Shown piece after piece: positions 23,538 through 32,319 of a stretch of 64,000 nucleotides of DNA (positions are counted from its first letter, which is position 1; each line of letters opens with the position of its first letter). The notes under the pieces were generated by a model. The model was not told the origin of the DNA, ran no database searches, and saw nothing but the letters and a program-made list of their open reading frames with translations. The DNA is taken from positions 124,001 through 188,000 of the forward strand of contig JBAZPT010000002.1 of the NCBI GenBank assembly GCA_041645535.1, read 5' to 3'. Position numbers and translations under genes: made by a program. Source of the DNA: JBAZPT01 sp041645535 (GTDB taxonomy: Bacteria > Patescibacteriota > Minisyncoccia > Moranbacterales > UBA2206).

Positions 23538-26062
23538 AGGATATTCGTGTGCACGGTCGCGCTGTCGGAAGAAGTGTTGCCGCTATTGTCCTCGACTGTT
23601 ATTTTGATTTCAAGATCAGTGATTTTTTTGTCATCCGGCACCGCGTAATCATAACTGAAAGAAGAAGAATTTTGCGAAGTAATTTCGCTGCCATTAATAG
23701 ACAAAGCTACTTTTTTTATGCCATAGCCGGCGGAAACCTTAGCGCGCACCGGAATGGAGGCAGTGGTGAAGGTGGCTCCGCTGTCAGGCGAGGTGAGGTT
23801 GATAGACGGCTTATAGCTTTCAAAGTCGCTGGAGCTGCATTCATCTTCCGGCGCTTTGTCAGTGACATAGTCTTCATTTTTATCCACCCATTTTGCAACT
23901 CCTTTTTCCCAATTTTTGTATTGCGGATCATTTTCCGGATCTTTGGTCGCGTCGCCGCGCGGATCTTCTTTATTCACATAGTATAGAATATCATGGCCGG
24001 TAAAAAACTTTTTCTTTTTCTGCTTGTTTGACGGACAGGCATCGCTGGCCAAGCAGTACTTATTATTTTTTCCGGGAATTTCGCAGACCTTGATTTCAGA
24101 AACCATATCTTGTTTTCCGTCGAGAATGTCTTTGCCGGTTTCCTCTTTTTCATATTTTGGAAATTGTTCAATATTGTAATTGCCGAGAACTTTGTCCATA
24201 AAAGCTCTCCAAATTGGCGCGGCCGTAAAAACACCGTCAGCCCCCTGGGCCATCGAAGAGTTGTCGTTGTTGCCCGCCCAAACTCCCACAGAAAGCGAGG
24301 GCGTAAAACCAAGTGTCCAACCATCGCGCCATTCATTGGTGGTTCCGGTTTTGGCGGCTACCGGCCGATCAGTAAATTTCAAGGGGCTATTTTCTCCAAA
24401 AACCGGAGCGCGCAAGTCATTGGTGGACATAATATAATCCAGCATAGCCACATACCTTTCGTCAATTACGCGGTTGCCAGAAGTATTATGATATTCTTCC
24501 AGAACTTTTCCCGAGGCATCGGTAATTTTTAAGATAGCTGTTTTTTCACGGTAAATTCCGCCGGTGGCCAGAGAACCAAAAGCATTTACATGATCCAAAA
24601 GCTTTACTTCGCCGCCGCCCAACACCAAAGAAAGTCCATAGCGGTCTGGCTGGGTGAGAGTTGTGATGCCTAGCATATGGGCGGTGTCAATCGAGTCTTT
24701 GACGCCGGCCAAATAAAGCGTTTTTACCGCCGGGACATTGAGAGACATGGCTAGCGCGTTTTTCATTTGCAGAAGGCCGTGGTTTTTGCCGTCGTAATTT
24801 TTGGGGTTATAATCCTTTCCGGTGTCGGTGGAAAAATTAGTGTCCGCGTCCCAAAGCTGGGTTTCCGGAGTGAAGCCTTTTTTGAAAGCGGTGAGATAAA
24901 CATAGGGCTTAAAAGATGAGCCCGGTTGGCGGTCGCGGATAGCGACATTAACTTGTCCGTCAATGGATTTGTCAAAATAATTTTTAGATCCAACCATGGC
25001 CAGAATTTGCCCGGTTCTCGGATCAATGGCGACGAGCGAAGCGTTTTCCGCGTTATATTTTTTAGTATTGATTTCAGCGCCATCGCGCACCACCTGCTCG
25101 GCAATCTGCTGCTTATCCCAGTCTAGCGTGGTGTAGACTTTGAGACCGCTTTTTTCCACATCCTGCTCGCCATATTTTTTTTCCAGATATTCTTTGACAT
25201 ACATTACAAAATGCGGGGCGGAAATATTTTCTGTGGAAGGTTTCACCTTTGCCAAAACATCCACAGCTTTGGCTTCCTCGGCCTGTTCGGCAGTAATATA
25301 GCCGAGTTTGGCCATTTGCGAAAGCGCGTATTCCTGGCGGGCCTTCAGCAGTTCTGTGTGGGATCCGTTGGGCGAATAGCGGGTCGGAGCCTGTGGAAGC
25401 GAAGCCAGAAGCGCTGATTCATCAAGAGACAGCTCGCGGGCGTGTTTGCCAAAGAAGGTTTGCGCCGCCGCTTCGATGCCGTAGGCGTTCGAGCCATAGG
25501 GAATTTCATTGAGATACATTCCTAAAATTTCGTCTTTGGAAAATTTCTGTTCCATTTCTAAGGATAAGATTGCCTCCTTGATTTTTCTGGTAAAAGTTTT
25601 TTCTGGAGTAAGAATGGATTGTTTTACGAATTGTTGCGTAATGGTCGATCCTCCCTGGGCAGTGCCGCGGCCCAAAATGTCTTTGGCGGCGGCGCGCAAA
25701 ATCGCGGTGAGTTCGATACCGTAGTGTCCATAAAAATTCTGGTCCTCCAGAGCAATAGTCGCATAGCGGATGGCGTCCGGCATTTCTTCGAAAGGAATTT
25801 GTGTTCTTTTTTCTTCGCCGTGGATGTCATAAAGGATATGATCGCCGGTGCGGTCGTAAATTTTAGTTGATTCGGCCACGAAGCGGCTGCTGACTTTGCC
25901 GGGGCTGGGCAGGTCTTTGGCGAAATAGATAAAAAGTCCGGCAACAAAAAGAAAAGCGGCCGCGCCGAGATAAAGGGCGATTTTGCCGACAATGCGCCAG
26001 CGCTCATGCGCCGAAGCGCTTTTAAAATCTTTAAATGAGACGAAAGTATGGGGCATATTCAA
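23534..26062 (-). CDS. Class A penicillin-binding protein (PBP1A-like)
   Basis: 842 residues. One N-terminal membrane anchor at about 25-45 is followed by the glycosyltransferase 51 domain (IALEDQNFYGHYGIE, GGSTITQQFVKQ). The transpeptidase motifs follow: SxxK as QPGSSFKPY, SxN as SLN in AMSLNVPAVKT, and KTGT in AAKTGTTNEWRDGW. The last 100 residues are an Ig-like module (PSINLTSPDSGATFTTASIP). It polymerises and crosslinks peptidoglycan outside the membrane. It points toward the metallophosphoesterase and away from the ATP-grasp operon promoter side. Confidence 0.95.
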   Translation of the reverse strand: MNMPHTFVSFKDFKSASAHERWRIVGKIALYLGAAAFLFVAGLFIYFAKDLPSPGKVSSRFVAESTKIYDRTGDHILYDIHGEEKRTQIPFEEMPDAIRYATIALEDQNFYGHYGIELTAILRAAAKDILGRGTAQGGSTITQQFVKQSILTPEKTFTRKIKEAILSLEMEQKFSKDEILGMYLNEIPYGSNAYGIEAAAQTFFGKHARELSLDESALLASLPQAPTRYSPNGSHTELLKARQEYALSQMAKLGYITAEQAEEAKAVDVLAKVKPSTENISAPHFVMYVKEYLEKKYGEQDVEKSGLKVYTTLDWDKQQIAEQVVRDGAEINTKKYNAENASLVAIDPRTGQILAMVGSKNYFDKSIDGQVNVAIRDRQPGSSFKPYVYLTAFKKGFTPETQLWDADTNFSTDTGKDYNPKNYDGKNHGLLQMKNALAMSLNVPAVKTLYLAGVKDSIDTAHMLGITTLTQPDRYGLSLVLGGGEVKLLDHVNAFGSLATGGIYREKTAILKITDASGKVLEEYHNTSGNRVIDERYVAMLDYIMSTNDLRAPVFGENSPLKFTDRPVAAKTGTTNEWRDGWTLGFTPSLSVGVWAGNNDNSSMAQGADGVFTAAPIWRAFMDKVLGNYNIEQFPKYEKEETGKDILDGKQDMVSEIKVCEIPGKNNKYCLASDACPSNKQKKKKFFTGHDILYYVNKEDPRGDATKDPENDPQYKNWEKGVAKWVDKNEDYVTDKAPEDECSSSDFESYKPSINLTSPDSGATFTTASIPVRAKVSAGYGIKKVALSINGSEITSQNSSSFSYDYAVPDDKKITDLEIKITVEDNSGNTSSDSATVHTNIL

Positions 26063-26142
26063 TAAAATTAGCTTTTTATGAAAGTTAGTTAATATTGTAG
26101 CAGTCTATGTTTATTTCTTCAATACCCGTAACAGCCTTGAAT

Positions 26143-27015
26143 TTAACGATGTTTGCCAGCGTATTTTTTCAAGGCATACTCGATAATATATTTAGCCGGA
26201 TTTATTCCGGTAACTTCCTTAAATTTTTGCCATTGAGGGGAAGAGTTAATTTCTAAAACATAGAACTTTTTTTTATATTCCAGTATATCAACGCCGGCAA
26301 TTTCATAGTCCATTGTTTTTGCCGCTTTAAGCGCTAGGGTTTTTAATTCTTTGGTAAGAGGAATTTTTTCTGTTCTAGCGCCCAGAGAAGCATTTGAGCG
26401 AAAATCTCCCGGAACCAAATGGCGTTTCATGGCGCCCAAGACCTTGTTTCCCACGATAAAAACTCTAATATCCCCGTCAATGTTTAGGAACTCCTGGATT
26501 AGATAACCCTTGGGATTTTTAGAAAAAAAAGACAAGTATTCTTTTGCAGTTTTAAATTTCTCAATCCCCTGTCCTTTTTGTCCATAAACCGGCTTGGCAA
26601 TAACAGGAAAGGAGATTTGTTTGAGGATTTTTTTATATGAGGAAAAACTTACGGCTTGCCAAGTTCTTGGATGATTTATTTTGTTTTGTGCCATTCTGCT
26701 GGCTTCATATATCTTACTAGAGATGAATCTTTTTCCTATGGTATCATCGATAACTATCTTCCCCTTTACCAAGAGTTCCTGGGCAAGAATTTGAGCAAAT
26801 AAGAGATTTTTATTATAGCCTCGCAGAAGAAAAATATCAAAATCAAGCAGATCTTTATTTTTCCAGAGCGCTTTAAATGCCCCATTGTTAAACTCAAAGA
26901 AAATATCGCTTAGTTTCACAATGAAAGATCGGTGGCCGGTTTTTTCTATTTCCCTAACCAAATCCAGGGTATTTTCAGTGCTTGGTCCGATTATTACAAA
27001 ACTTAGCTTATTCAT
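26143..27015 (-). CDS. RimK/LysX-like ATP-grasp ligase
   Basis: 290 residues. The ATP-grasp fold is recognised by VIAKPVYGQKGQGIEKFK (ATP-binding lysine and Gly loop), LIQEFLNIDGDIRVFIVG and the metal-binding end YVLEINSSPQWQKFKEVTG. It is closest to RimK/LysX enzymes that add amino acids to a carboxylate of a peptide, protein or small molecule. Start and stop overlap: its ATG lies 8 nt inside the preceding ligase gene. It is the last of three ATP-grasp genes in this operon. Substrate unknown. Confidence 0.88.
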   Translation of the reverse strand: MNKLSFVIIGPSTENTLDLVREIEKTGHRSFIVKLSDIFFEFNNGAFKALWKNKDLLDFDIFLLRGYNKNLLFAQILAQELLVKGKIVIDDTIGKRFISSKIYEASRMAQNKINHPRTWQAVSFSSYKKILKQISFPVIAKPVYGQKGQGIEKFKTAKEYLSFFSKNPKGYLIQEFLNIDGDIRVFIVGNKVLGAMKRHLVPGDFRSNASLGARTEKIPLTKELKTLALKAAKTMDYEIAGVDILEYKKKFYVLEINSSPQWQKFKEVTGINPAKYIIEYALKKYAGKHR

Positions 27016-27964
27016 GTTTTCTTAATTCCAGGATAAAATTAATTATTTCTTTTATAACATTCCTTGTTTGTCCATGCGTCGGGTTATAGTGGATGTAGAG
27101 ATCCGGCTTTCCGTTAATTTCTATTATATTGAAATTTTGTCCGGCTATAGTCTTTGAAATATCATCGCACATAATATCGATTCCGGATAAATATTTTCCA
27201 ACTGTTCGGGTGGCTTTTATGCAGGTCTTTTTAATATCTTCGCTTACCATATCCGTGACATCTCTGGTTTCTCCGCCTTCAGCCAGGCAGGAATTCTTCT
27301 TTATATAAACTTCCTTTCCTTTCTCCGGAATACTTTTTAAGGTAAAAGTTTGTTCTTTCAATATTTCAACCAGAGAATTATCAACGGCAGTTTTTGAAGA
27401 AGTCTTTCTTTGTTTTTCAATGATTAATGAGGCAATAGTGCTTTTTCCATCGCCAAAAACTCTGGGCGGAATAAGTTCAAGCGCTCCCAAAATCTTGTTT
27501 TTTAAAACTAAGACCCTAAATTCTCTCCCGAAGATCATTGATTGAGCTACAATAGAGGGGAAAATCTCAAGTTGTTCTTTTATTATTTTTTTAGCTTCAG
27601 CTAGGCTTTTTATATTAATAAAAACTCCCTTGCTATTAGATCCCTTTGCATCTTTTATAACGATGGGAAAATGCAGGGTTTCAAGTTTTTTCTCAATGTG
27701 CTCTTTGGATAATTTTTTTCGATAAAAGCAAACAGTTGTTGGCGTGGGCAAGCCGTCTTCCTTAAGGAGAATACTGGTTAAATCCTTAAACCTTGTAATT
27801 TCTCCCCCAGATATGAGGTTGCTTGATATTTTGAATTTCCTGGAAACAAAAATCTTTTCTCCGCGAAGTTTTATATAAAAAAAGCCTCTTTCTGGAATAA
27901 CTTTTTGTATTGTTCCGCCCATTTCCTCAACCACTTTTTTTATTATTGGTGGATTTTTTATCAT
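27008..27964 (-). CDS. ATP-grasp ligase (cyanophycin synthetase/glutathione synthetase-like)
   Basis: 318 residues. The pattern FPIVIKDAKGSNSKGVFIN is the ATP-grasp lysine loop. VFGDGKSTIASLI and CLAEGGETRDVTDMV are features of the cyanophycin synthetase/GshF ATP-grasp group, and the C-terminal metal site is FNIIEINGKPDLYIHYNP. It is the middle of three ligases, overlapping the first by 4 nt and the third by 8 nt, so the three are surely translated from one message. The amide bond it makes is unknown. Confidence 0.85.
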   Translation of the reverse strand: MIKNPPIIKKVVEEMGGTIQKVIPERGFFYIKLRGEKIFVSRKFKISSNLISGGEITRFKDLTSILLKEDGLPTPTTVCFYRKKLSKEHIEKKLETLHFPIVIKDAKGSNSKGVFINIKSLAEAKKIIKEQLEIFPSIVAQSMIFGREFRVLVLKNKILGALELIPPRVFGDGKSTIASLIIEKQRKTSSKTAVDNSLVEILKEQTFTLKSIPEKGKEVYIKKNSCLAEGGETRDVTDMVSEDIKKTCIKATRTVGKYLSGIDIMCDDISKTIAGQNFNIIEINGKPDLYIHYNPTHGQTRNVIKEIINFILELRKHE

Positions 27965-29364
27965 GTTTGTTTATTTACATCAATTAAAAATTTTTTTAAA
28001 TTAACTTTTCCAATTAACATCTGATAATTCAGGTGTTCACGATTGACTACAGTAACTTTGGTAGGAATTATTATGTCATGTATTGAAATTGTCAGGCTAA
28101 CCATTGGCCGGTAGCTGTATCCATGCGAGGATCGTACTGGAATAGTGGAAATAATCCCGGGAATATTTTTAAAAATATTCCAGCGTTCATCTTTGTTTAA
28201 CTTTTTTAATTCTTCATAAGAAGTGTTCAGCTTATCAAACTCTTCTATGGTATCCTCAAATCCCAATTGTTTGGCCAATTCAGTGTCAATGGCTGACCAG
28301 TCGGCGCCGGTGTCAATCTTGGCCTCAACTTCAACTTCCTTGTCATCTTTGCCGATTAATTTCACTTTGGCGGTTGTGCCGATTATTTTTTTGCCGGAAA
28401 TTTCTTCCACTTCTTCTTCGATTTCTCCGCCGAAAAGATCCATGCCGACGCGCACGCCTTTCTCCAGCGTTTTTATTTTTAGCCCCGCGACGCGCTCCAG
28501 CCGCCTTTTGAGTCCGGCAAGATTGGCGAGCTGGATGGACAATCCCGGGCGGGCATTGAGCTCCAAAATTACCGGGCCGTGTTCTTTGTCGATGGCGATA
28601 TCCGCGCCCAAAAAACCCAAACCGGAAGTTTCCTGCGCGCGCACCGCCAGAACCAAAATGTCTTTCCAGTAGGGAATTTTAATCCCGCTCAAGGACAGGC
28701 GGCTTTCCGGCAGTTTTTCGATAAAATTGTTTTTTCCGGAGATAGCCGAAGTCGTTATGCCGGTAGCCATATCAATGCCAGCTCCAATGGCGCCCTGCTG
28801 CAGGTTGGCCTTTCCGTGCGATTCCTTGGTGGGGAGGCGCAACATCGCCATTACCGGAACTTTATTAAAAACAATGACGCGGATATCGGGAATACCCCTG
28901 AAGGCGTAGGGTTTGAAAAGTTTCAAGAGCGTGAGCCGTTCCTCAAAAAAGGCGATGTCGGGCGTGCCGGACAAAGAATAGGAGCCGTCCAAAATGTTTT
29001 GGATATGGTTTTTTAGGTCATTAATGGTGATATAGGATCGGTCAGCCTTGATCCAGGCATCATTTTTTTTCTTGCTTTTACCATAGACCACAACAATGCC
29101 TTCGCCGCCAAAACCGCGGTTGGGCTTCAGCGCGAAACTTTCCGGGAGAGAATTCCAGTCAAAATTATCCAGTTCTTCGCGGCTGGAAATTTTCGCCAGC
29201 AATTTTGGAACGGGAATATCCGCCTTTTTGAGAATTTTTTTGCTTAGAATTTTGTCATCTGCCAGCCTTTTGGCGCGCCGCAAATTAAAAGGCCGGATGT
29301 ATTCAAGATTTCTTGAGTTCATGCCTAAGACTTTCCGGCTATTTTTGAAAAAATCAAAAAACAT
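27961..29364 (-). CDS. Alpha-L-glutamate-ligase-related ATP-grasp protein fused to retropepsin-like domain
   Basis: 467 residues. The first 300 form an ATP-grasp domain of the TIGR02291 type (SFALKPNRGFGGEGIVVVYG; PDIRVIVFNKVPVMAMLRLP; VILELNARPGLSIQLANLAG). Residues 320-467 form a retropepsin-like domain of the RimK-associated DUF785/Zn_protease group, with the aspartate motif IDTGADWSAID. In known systems these two proteins are neighbours; here they are fused. The ligase could add residues to a protein or peptide and the protease-like domain could remove them. Its ATG is 6 nt after the 7TM gene stop. Confidence 0.85.
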   Translation of the reverse strand: MFFDFFKNSRKVLGMNSRNLEYIRPFNLRRAKRLADDKILSKKILKKADIPVPKLLAKISSREELDNFDWNSLPESFALKPNRGFGGEGIVVVYGKSKKKNDAWIKADRSYITINDLKNHIQNILDGSYSLSGTPDIAFFEERLTLLKLFKPYAFRGIPDIRVIVFNKVPVMAMLRLPTKESHGKANLQQGAIGAGIDMATGITTSAISGKNNFIEKLPESRLSLSGIKIPYWKDILVLAVRAQETSGLGFLGADIAIDKEHGPVILELNARPGLSIQLANLAGLKRRLERVAGLKIKTLEKGVRVGMDLFGGEIEEEVEEISGKKIIGTTAKVKLIGKDDKEVEVEAKIDTGADWSAIDTELAKQLGFEDTIEEFDKLNTSYEELKKLNKDERWNIFKNIPGIISTIPVRSSHGYSYRPMVSLTISIHDIIIPTKVTVVNREHLNYQMLIGKVNLKKFLIDVNKQT

Positions 29365-29370
29365 AAAGGA

Positions 29371-30024
29371 CTAGCTTAATTTTTTTAAGACATGTTTGAA
29401 GCGGATATATTCGCTTAAGCGCAGGCCGGTCCATTTTCCAAGCAAGATATTAACCGGCAGGGTCAGGAGGATTATCCAGGGATGGGTGGCTATAAGCTGA
29501 ATAAGCGGCGGCCAACTGGCTAGATAATATCCGGCAATTGAAATAATTAAAGTTTCAAAAGCCAAAATTACGGCTGTGCGGTTGCCTTTTTCAATCTGCA
29601 CTGCCACGAATTTTTCCACCAGCGTGATCATAATCAGAATTGGAAAAATGGAAACAGCGGCCAGGCCCGTTCTTTTGAGTCCGCCGCCAAAAACCAAAAG
29701 CAATAGAATTAAAAGCGAAACGACTGAAAGCATGATGGCGACGCGGGGAAGATAGAGCAAGCGGAAAGGTTTGAGTACAAAGCGCATAATGAGCCCGGAA
29801 AGCAATACGGCCACAAAAATCGCAATGCCGTACTTGAGGCCGTTAGTGGCTAAAAAGGCAAAGGTGATGATCAGCGGAGTATAAATGCCAAAAGCTTTAA
29901 TGCCGACCACTTGGCGCAAAAACGCGATCAAGGTGGCGATAATCGGCAGCATTAAAATGAGGATGACCGTTTCAAAAGGTACGCCTTCTGAGAGAAAAAA
30001 TTTAATGATGGGGCTAATTTCCAT
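29371..30024 (-). CDS. 7TM membrane protein of the transglutaminase-7TM type (7TM half only)
   Basis: 217 residues with six or seven hydrophobic segments. The phrase IAFLRQVVGIKAFGIYTPLI near residue 35 is the signature of the membrane part of proteins called inactive transglutaminase fused to 7 TM. The extracytoplasmic transglutaminase-like half is absent. That family is known next to RimK-like ATP-grasp and retropepsin genes, as here. It begins 10 nt downstream of the ruvC stop, so it belongs to the yebC-ruvC message. Confidence 0.8.
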   Translation of the reverse strand: MEISPIIKFFLSEGVPFETVILILMLPIIATLIAFLRQVVGIKAFGIYTPLIITFAFLATNGLKYGIAIFVAVLLSGLIMRFVLKPFRLLYLPRVAIMLSVVSLLILLLLVFGGGLKRTGLAAVSIFPILIMITLVEKFVAVQIEKGNRTAVILAFETLIISIAGYYLASWPPLIQLIATHPWIILLTLPVNILLGKWTGLRLSEYIRFKHVLKKLS

Positions 30025-30033
30025 AAGTGTAAT

Positions 30034-30534
30034 TTAAATATTATTTAATTTTCGGCTGTGTATATGGCAAACCGCAATGGCAATCGCATCGGCAGTGTCG
30101 TCTGGCTTGGGGATGGACTTGAGATTCAAAATATTTTTTACCATTAGTTGGACTTGTTTCTTTTCCGCCCGCCCATATCCGGTTATTGCTTGTTTCACCT
30201 GAAGCGGAGTGTAACCAAAAACTTTAACATGATTTCCTTCTAAAGTCAAGAGCAAAGATCCTCTGGACTGGCCGACGGCGATGATGGTTTTTTTGTTTTT
30301 GAAAAAGAAAAGTTTTTCGACAGCCGCTTCCTGTGGCTTGTATTTTTTTATAATTTTCAAAACATCCTGATTAATTTCCAGAAGCCGTTTGGATTCGGGC
30401 GTATTCTTCTCGGTGCTAATATGGCCGAAAGCTAAAGGAACTAGTTTTCCTTCTTTTTCTTCGATTATCGCCCAACCAGTCGTGGCTGTTCCAGGATCTA
30501 GTCCTAAAACGCGCAAATTTTTATAAATTATCAT
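30034..30534 (-). CDS. ruvC: Holliday junction resolvase RuvC
   Basis: 166 residues starting at the ATG at 30534 (MIIYKNLRVLGLDPG); longer in-frame starts would only run into yebC. The catalytic acidic residues are visible as GLDPGTATTGWA near residue 11, VEKLFFFKN near 68, and DDTADAIAIAVCH near 146. It cuts Holliday junctions in partnership with RuvAB; ruvA and ruvB lie elsewhere in the window. It overlaps the end of yebC by 14 nt. Confidence 0.95.
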   Translation of the reverse strand: MIIYKNLRVLGLDPGTATTGWAIIEEKEGKLVPLAFGHISTEKNTPESKRLLEINQDVLKIIKKYKPQEAAVEKLFFFKNKKTIIAVGQSRGSLLLTLEGNHVKVFGYTPLQVKQAITGYGRAEKKQVQLMVKNILNLKSIPKPDDTADAIAIAVCHIHSRKLNNI

Positions 30535-31057
30535 AAATTTCTTGGACATCATCGTTTTCGTCAAGTGATTCCAAAAGTTTTTCGTATTGTTCTTTAATTT
30601 TATCGTCTGCTTCAATAATATTTTTCGGCTTATACTCAAAATTTGAAAGTTCAAAGTTCCACATCACGCTGCCCGGCCCGCCCAGTTTCCCGCCGAACTT
30701 TCCCAAAATAGTTTTGACTTCGCTAACCGTGCGATTGCGGTTGTCGGTAAGAGTTTTGATGATCATCATTATTCCGCCCGGCCCATAGACCTCATAAATA
30801 ATTTCCTGGATCTCGGCTTGATCTTTGAGTTCGCCGGTGCCGCGCTTGATAGCGCGCTCAATATTTTCTTTGGGCATATTGTCTAGGCGCGCGCGGTCAA
30901 TGGCGAGACGCAATTGAAAATTACTTTCCGGCTTGCCCCCGCCTTCGCGTGCCATAATCGCAATCAATTTTCCATGTTTGGTAAAAACCTTGCCGCGCTT
31001 GGCGTCATTCAAGCCTTTTCTATGCTTTATTCCTGCCCAATGCGAATGACCTGACAT
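30521..31057 (-). CDS. yebC: YebC/PmpR-type regulator, shortened
   Basis: 178 residues, against about 240 in the family. The N-terminal part MSGHSHWAGIKHRKGLNDAK is fully typical, as are NMPKENIERAIKRGTG and YEVYGPGGIMMIIKTLTDN. After GGPGSVMWNFE the usual 50-60 residue segment of the third domain is missing and the protein goes straight to the C-terminal KLLESLDENDDVQEIYDNL. YebC proteins act as transcription or translation factors. The short form may be a lineage feature. Confidence 0.92.
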   Translation of the reverse strand: MSGHSHWAGIKHRKGLNDAKRGKVFTKHGKLIAIMAREGGGKPESNFQLRLAIDRARLDNMPKENIERAIKRGTGELKDQAEIQEIIYEVYGPGGIMMIIKTLTDNRNRTVSEVKTILGKFGGKLGGPGSVMWNFELSNFEYKPKNIIEADDKIKEQYEKLLESLDENDDVQEIYDNL

Positions 31058-31210
31058 AAAATTAGTTCTTAGTTTTTAGTTGATAGTTTTTAGAAATTTT
31101 CGGATGCACTTCTATATACAATGTTAGCATTTTAAACTTCTAAATTCAAGGAGGTATTGACAAAAAATATTTCAGTTGCTAGCCTATTGGCAGTTGTTTT
31201 ACATTATAAA

Positions 31211-31243
31211 CCGCCGCAAAAGCGCGGCATAGTGAAAAGGAGG
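31211..31243 (+). promoter_or_regulatory. Hairpin and strong Shine-Dalgarno site before the gene at 31250
   Basis: CCGCCGCAAAAGCGCGG (31211-31227) folds into a short GC stem around AAAA. AAAGGAGG at 31236-31243 is a near-perfect Shine-Dalgarno sequence 6 nt before the ATG. It decides the start at 31250 rather than 31157. Confidence 0.7.
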
Positions 31244-31249
31244 AAGCAT

Positions 31250-32164
31250 ATGGAGCAACGAGAAGAAAAGAGAGAAAAAGAAATAATTTCTCTCCGTGAA
31301 AAAAGGGGCATGACTGATTTTAACAACTGGGAGGATTGGGTAAAAAGCTGGAATAGTAGTTCGAATTTGAAGGTTCTGGCGGGACATTTGTATTGTGGCT
31401 TCAATGTTCACGCAACTGCCGAACAACAAGTTAATCGCGTCTGTTTTTATTTTGAAACCGCTAATGGCCACAACAGCATTCAAAACTTCAGAAAAAAAAT
31501 CATTCAAGACGAAGAAATGATTGTAAGTGAGATACTTGCAGAAAAACTTCAAAACCTCTCCAGAGAAGCACTAAAAATGCTTCATGCGAATATTTTTAAG
31601 GAATACACAGCCACAGATCTTTGTTACAGACATTCATATCTGGGGCAACTTCTTCTCCACAACGATGTTTTAGACAAGATCGTTCAGTTTTTCCGTCCAA
31701 CGGGTATCTTTATTAACAATCTCTATTGGCCCGAGAAGGAACATGTTGTTGTAAAAGCGGAGCAGTTTATTCTTAAACTCATTGAAATGGTGTTTCTTGA
31801 TGAGACCATAAATGATGAAAGAGAGGATGAACTGCAAAAATGGTATCCTGACTTTGTGTGGATACTGAATAATTTGCGCAAACTCGATTTTTTTTTGGGA
31901 CGCAAGTTTTCAAGTCTCGGCAAAAAGCATCCGAGTATCTCGGATGCTTTATGTGAGATAGCGATGAACACTGAACGGCACTATCTTAATGTCAAACGAA
32001 AGCCAAAAACACTCGAAGAAGCGTGTTACGGCGGTTCAGATGCAGCAAAAATTCTTATTTTACTGCGAATAAAAGAGGCAGAGGGAAAAAGACTACAGGA
32101 AATTTACGAACTGGAAAGGCAAAAAAGGGAAACAGAAGAAAAATTAGAGGAACTCAAGAAGTAA
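31250..32164 (+). CDS. Hypothetical Shine-Dalgarno-led helical protein
   Basis: 304 residues from MEQREEKREKEI. It is unrecognised: charged, mostly helical, with aromatic-rich patches such as NNLYWPEKEHVVVKAEQFIL and KWYPDFVWILNNLRKLDFFL. It ends in a coiled-coil tail (LQEIYELERQKRETEEKLEE). No membrane segment. A TTGACA at 31157 could be its -35 element. A strong terminator follows at 32179. It belongs to a group of accessory genes here that, unlike the core genes, have strong ribosome binding sites. Confidence 0.65.
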   Translation: MEQREEKREKEIISLREKRGMTDFNNWEDWVKSWNSSSNLKVLAGHLYCGFNVHATAEQQVNRVCFYFETANGHNSIQNFRKKIIQDEEMIVSEILAEKLQNLSREALKMLHANIFKEYTATDLCYRHSYLGQLLLHNDVLDKIVQFFRPTGIFINNLYWPEKEHVVVKAEQFILKLIEMVFLDETINDEREDELQKWYPDFVWILNNLRKLDFFLGRKFSSLGKKHPSISDALCEIAMNTERHYLNVKRKPKTLEEACYGGSDAAKILILLRIKEAEGKRLQEIYELERQKRETEEKLEELKK

Positions 32165-32178
32165 AAAAGCATAAAACC

Positions 32179-32240
32179 AAAGCGGTGGAGGAGATTGCGC
32201 TTCGATTCGGTCGAGTCGAAGCCTGCCCTCTCCGCTTTTT
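32179..32240 (+). terminator. Rho-independent terminator after the 304-residue gene
   Basis: Outer stem AAAGCGG...CCGCTTT, inner stem GCTTCGA/TCGAAGC (32199-32222), then T runs to 32249. Confidence 0.8.
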
Positions 32241-32269
32241 TGTTTTTTTAAAAAGACAGGCTTTGGGGC

Positions 32270-32298
32270 TTGACAAGCCTGGAAAAGCTTGCTATAAT
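32270..32298 (+). promoter_or_regulatory. abiE promoter with operator in the spacer
   Basis: TTGACA (32270-32275), 17-nt spacer, TATAAT (32293-32298). CAAGC and GCTTG (32274-32278 and 32287-32291) form an inverted repeat inside the promoter, fit for negative autoregulation by the AbiEi antitoxin. Confidence 0.75.
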
Positions 32299-32319
32299 TG
32301 ATTCAAGATAAGTATAAAT

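Noticed and set aside
31157..31249. N-terminal extension of the 304-residue protein
   Set aside because: The extension overlaps a hairpin and the Shine-Dalgarno site; the ATG at 31250 is placed correctly behind it.
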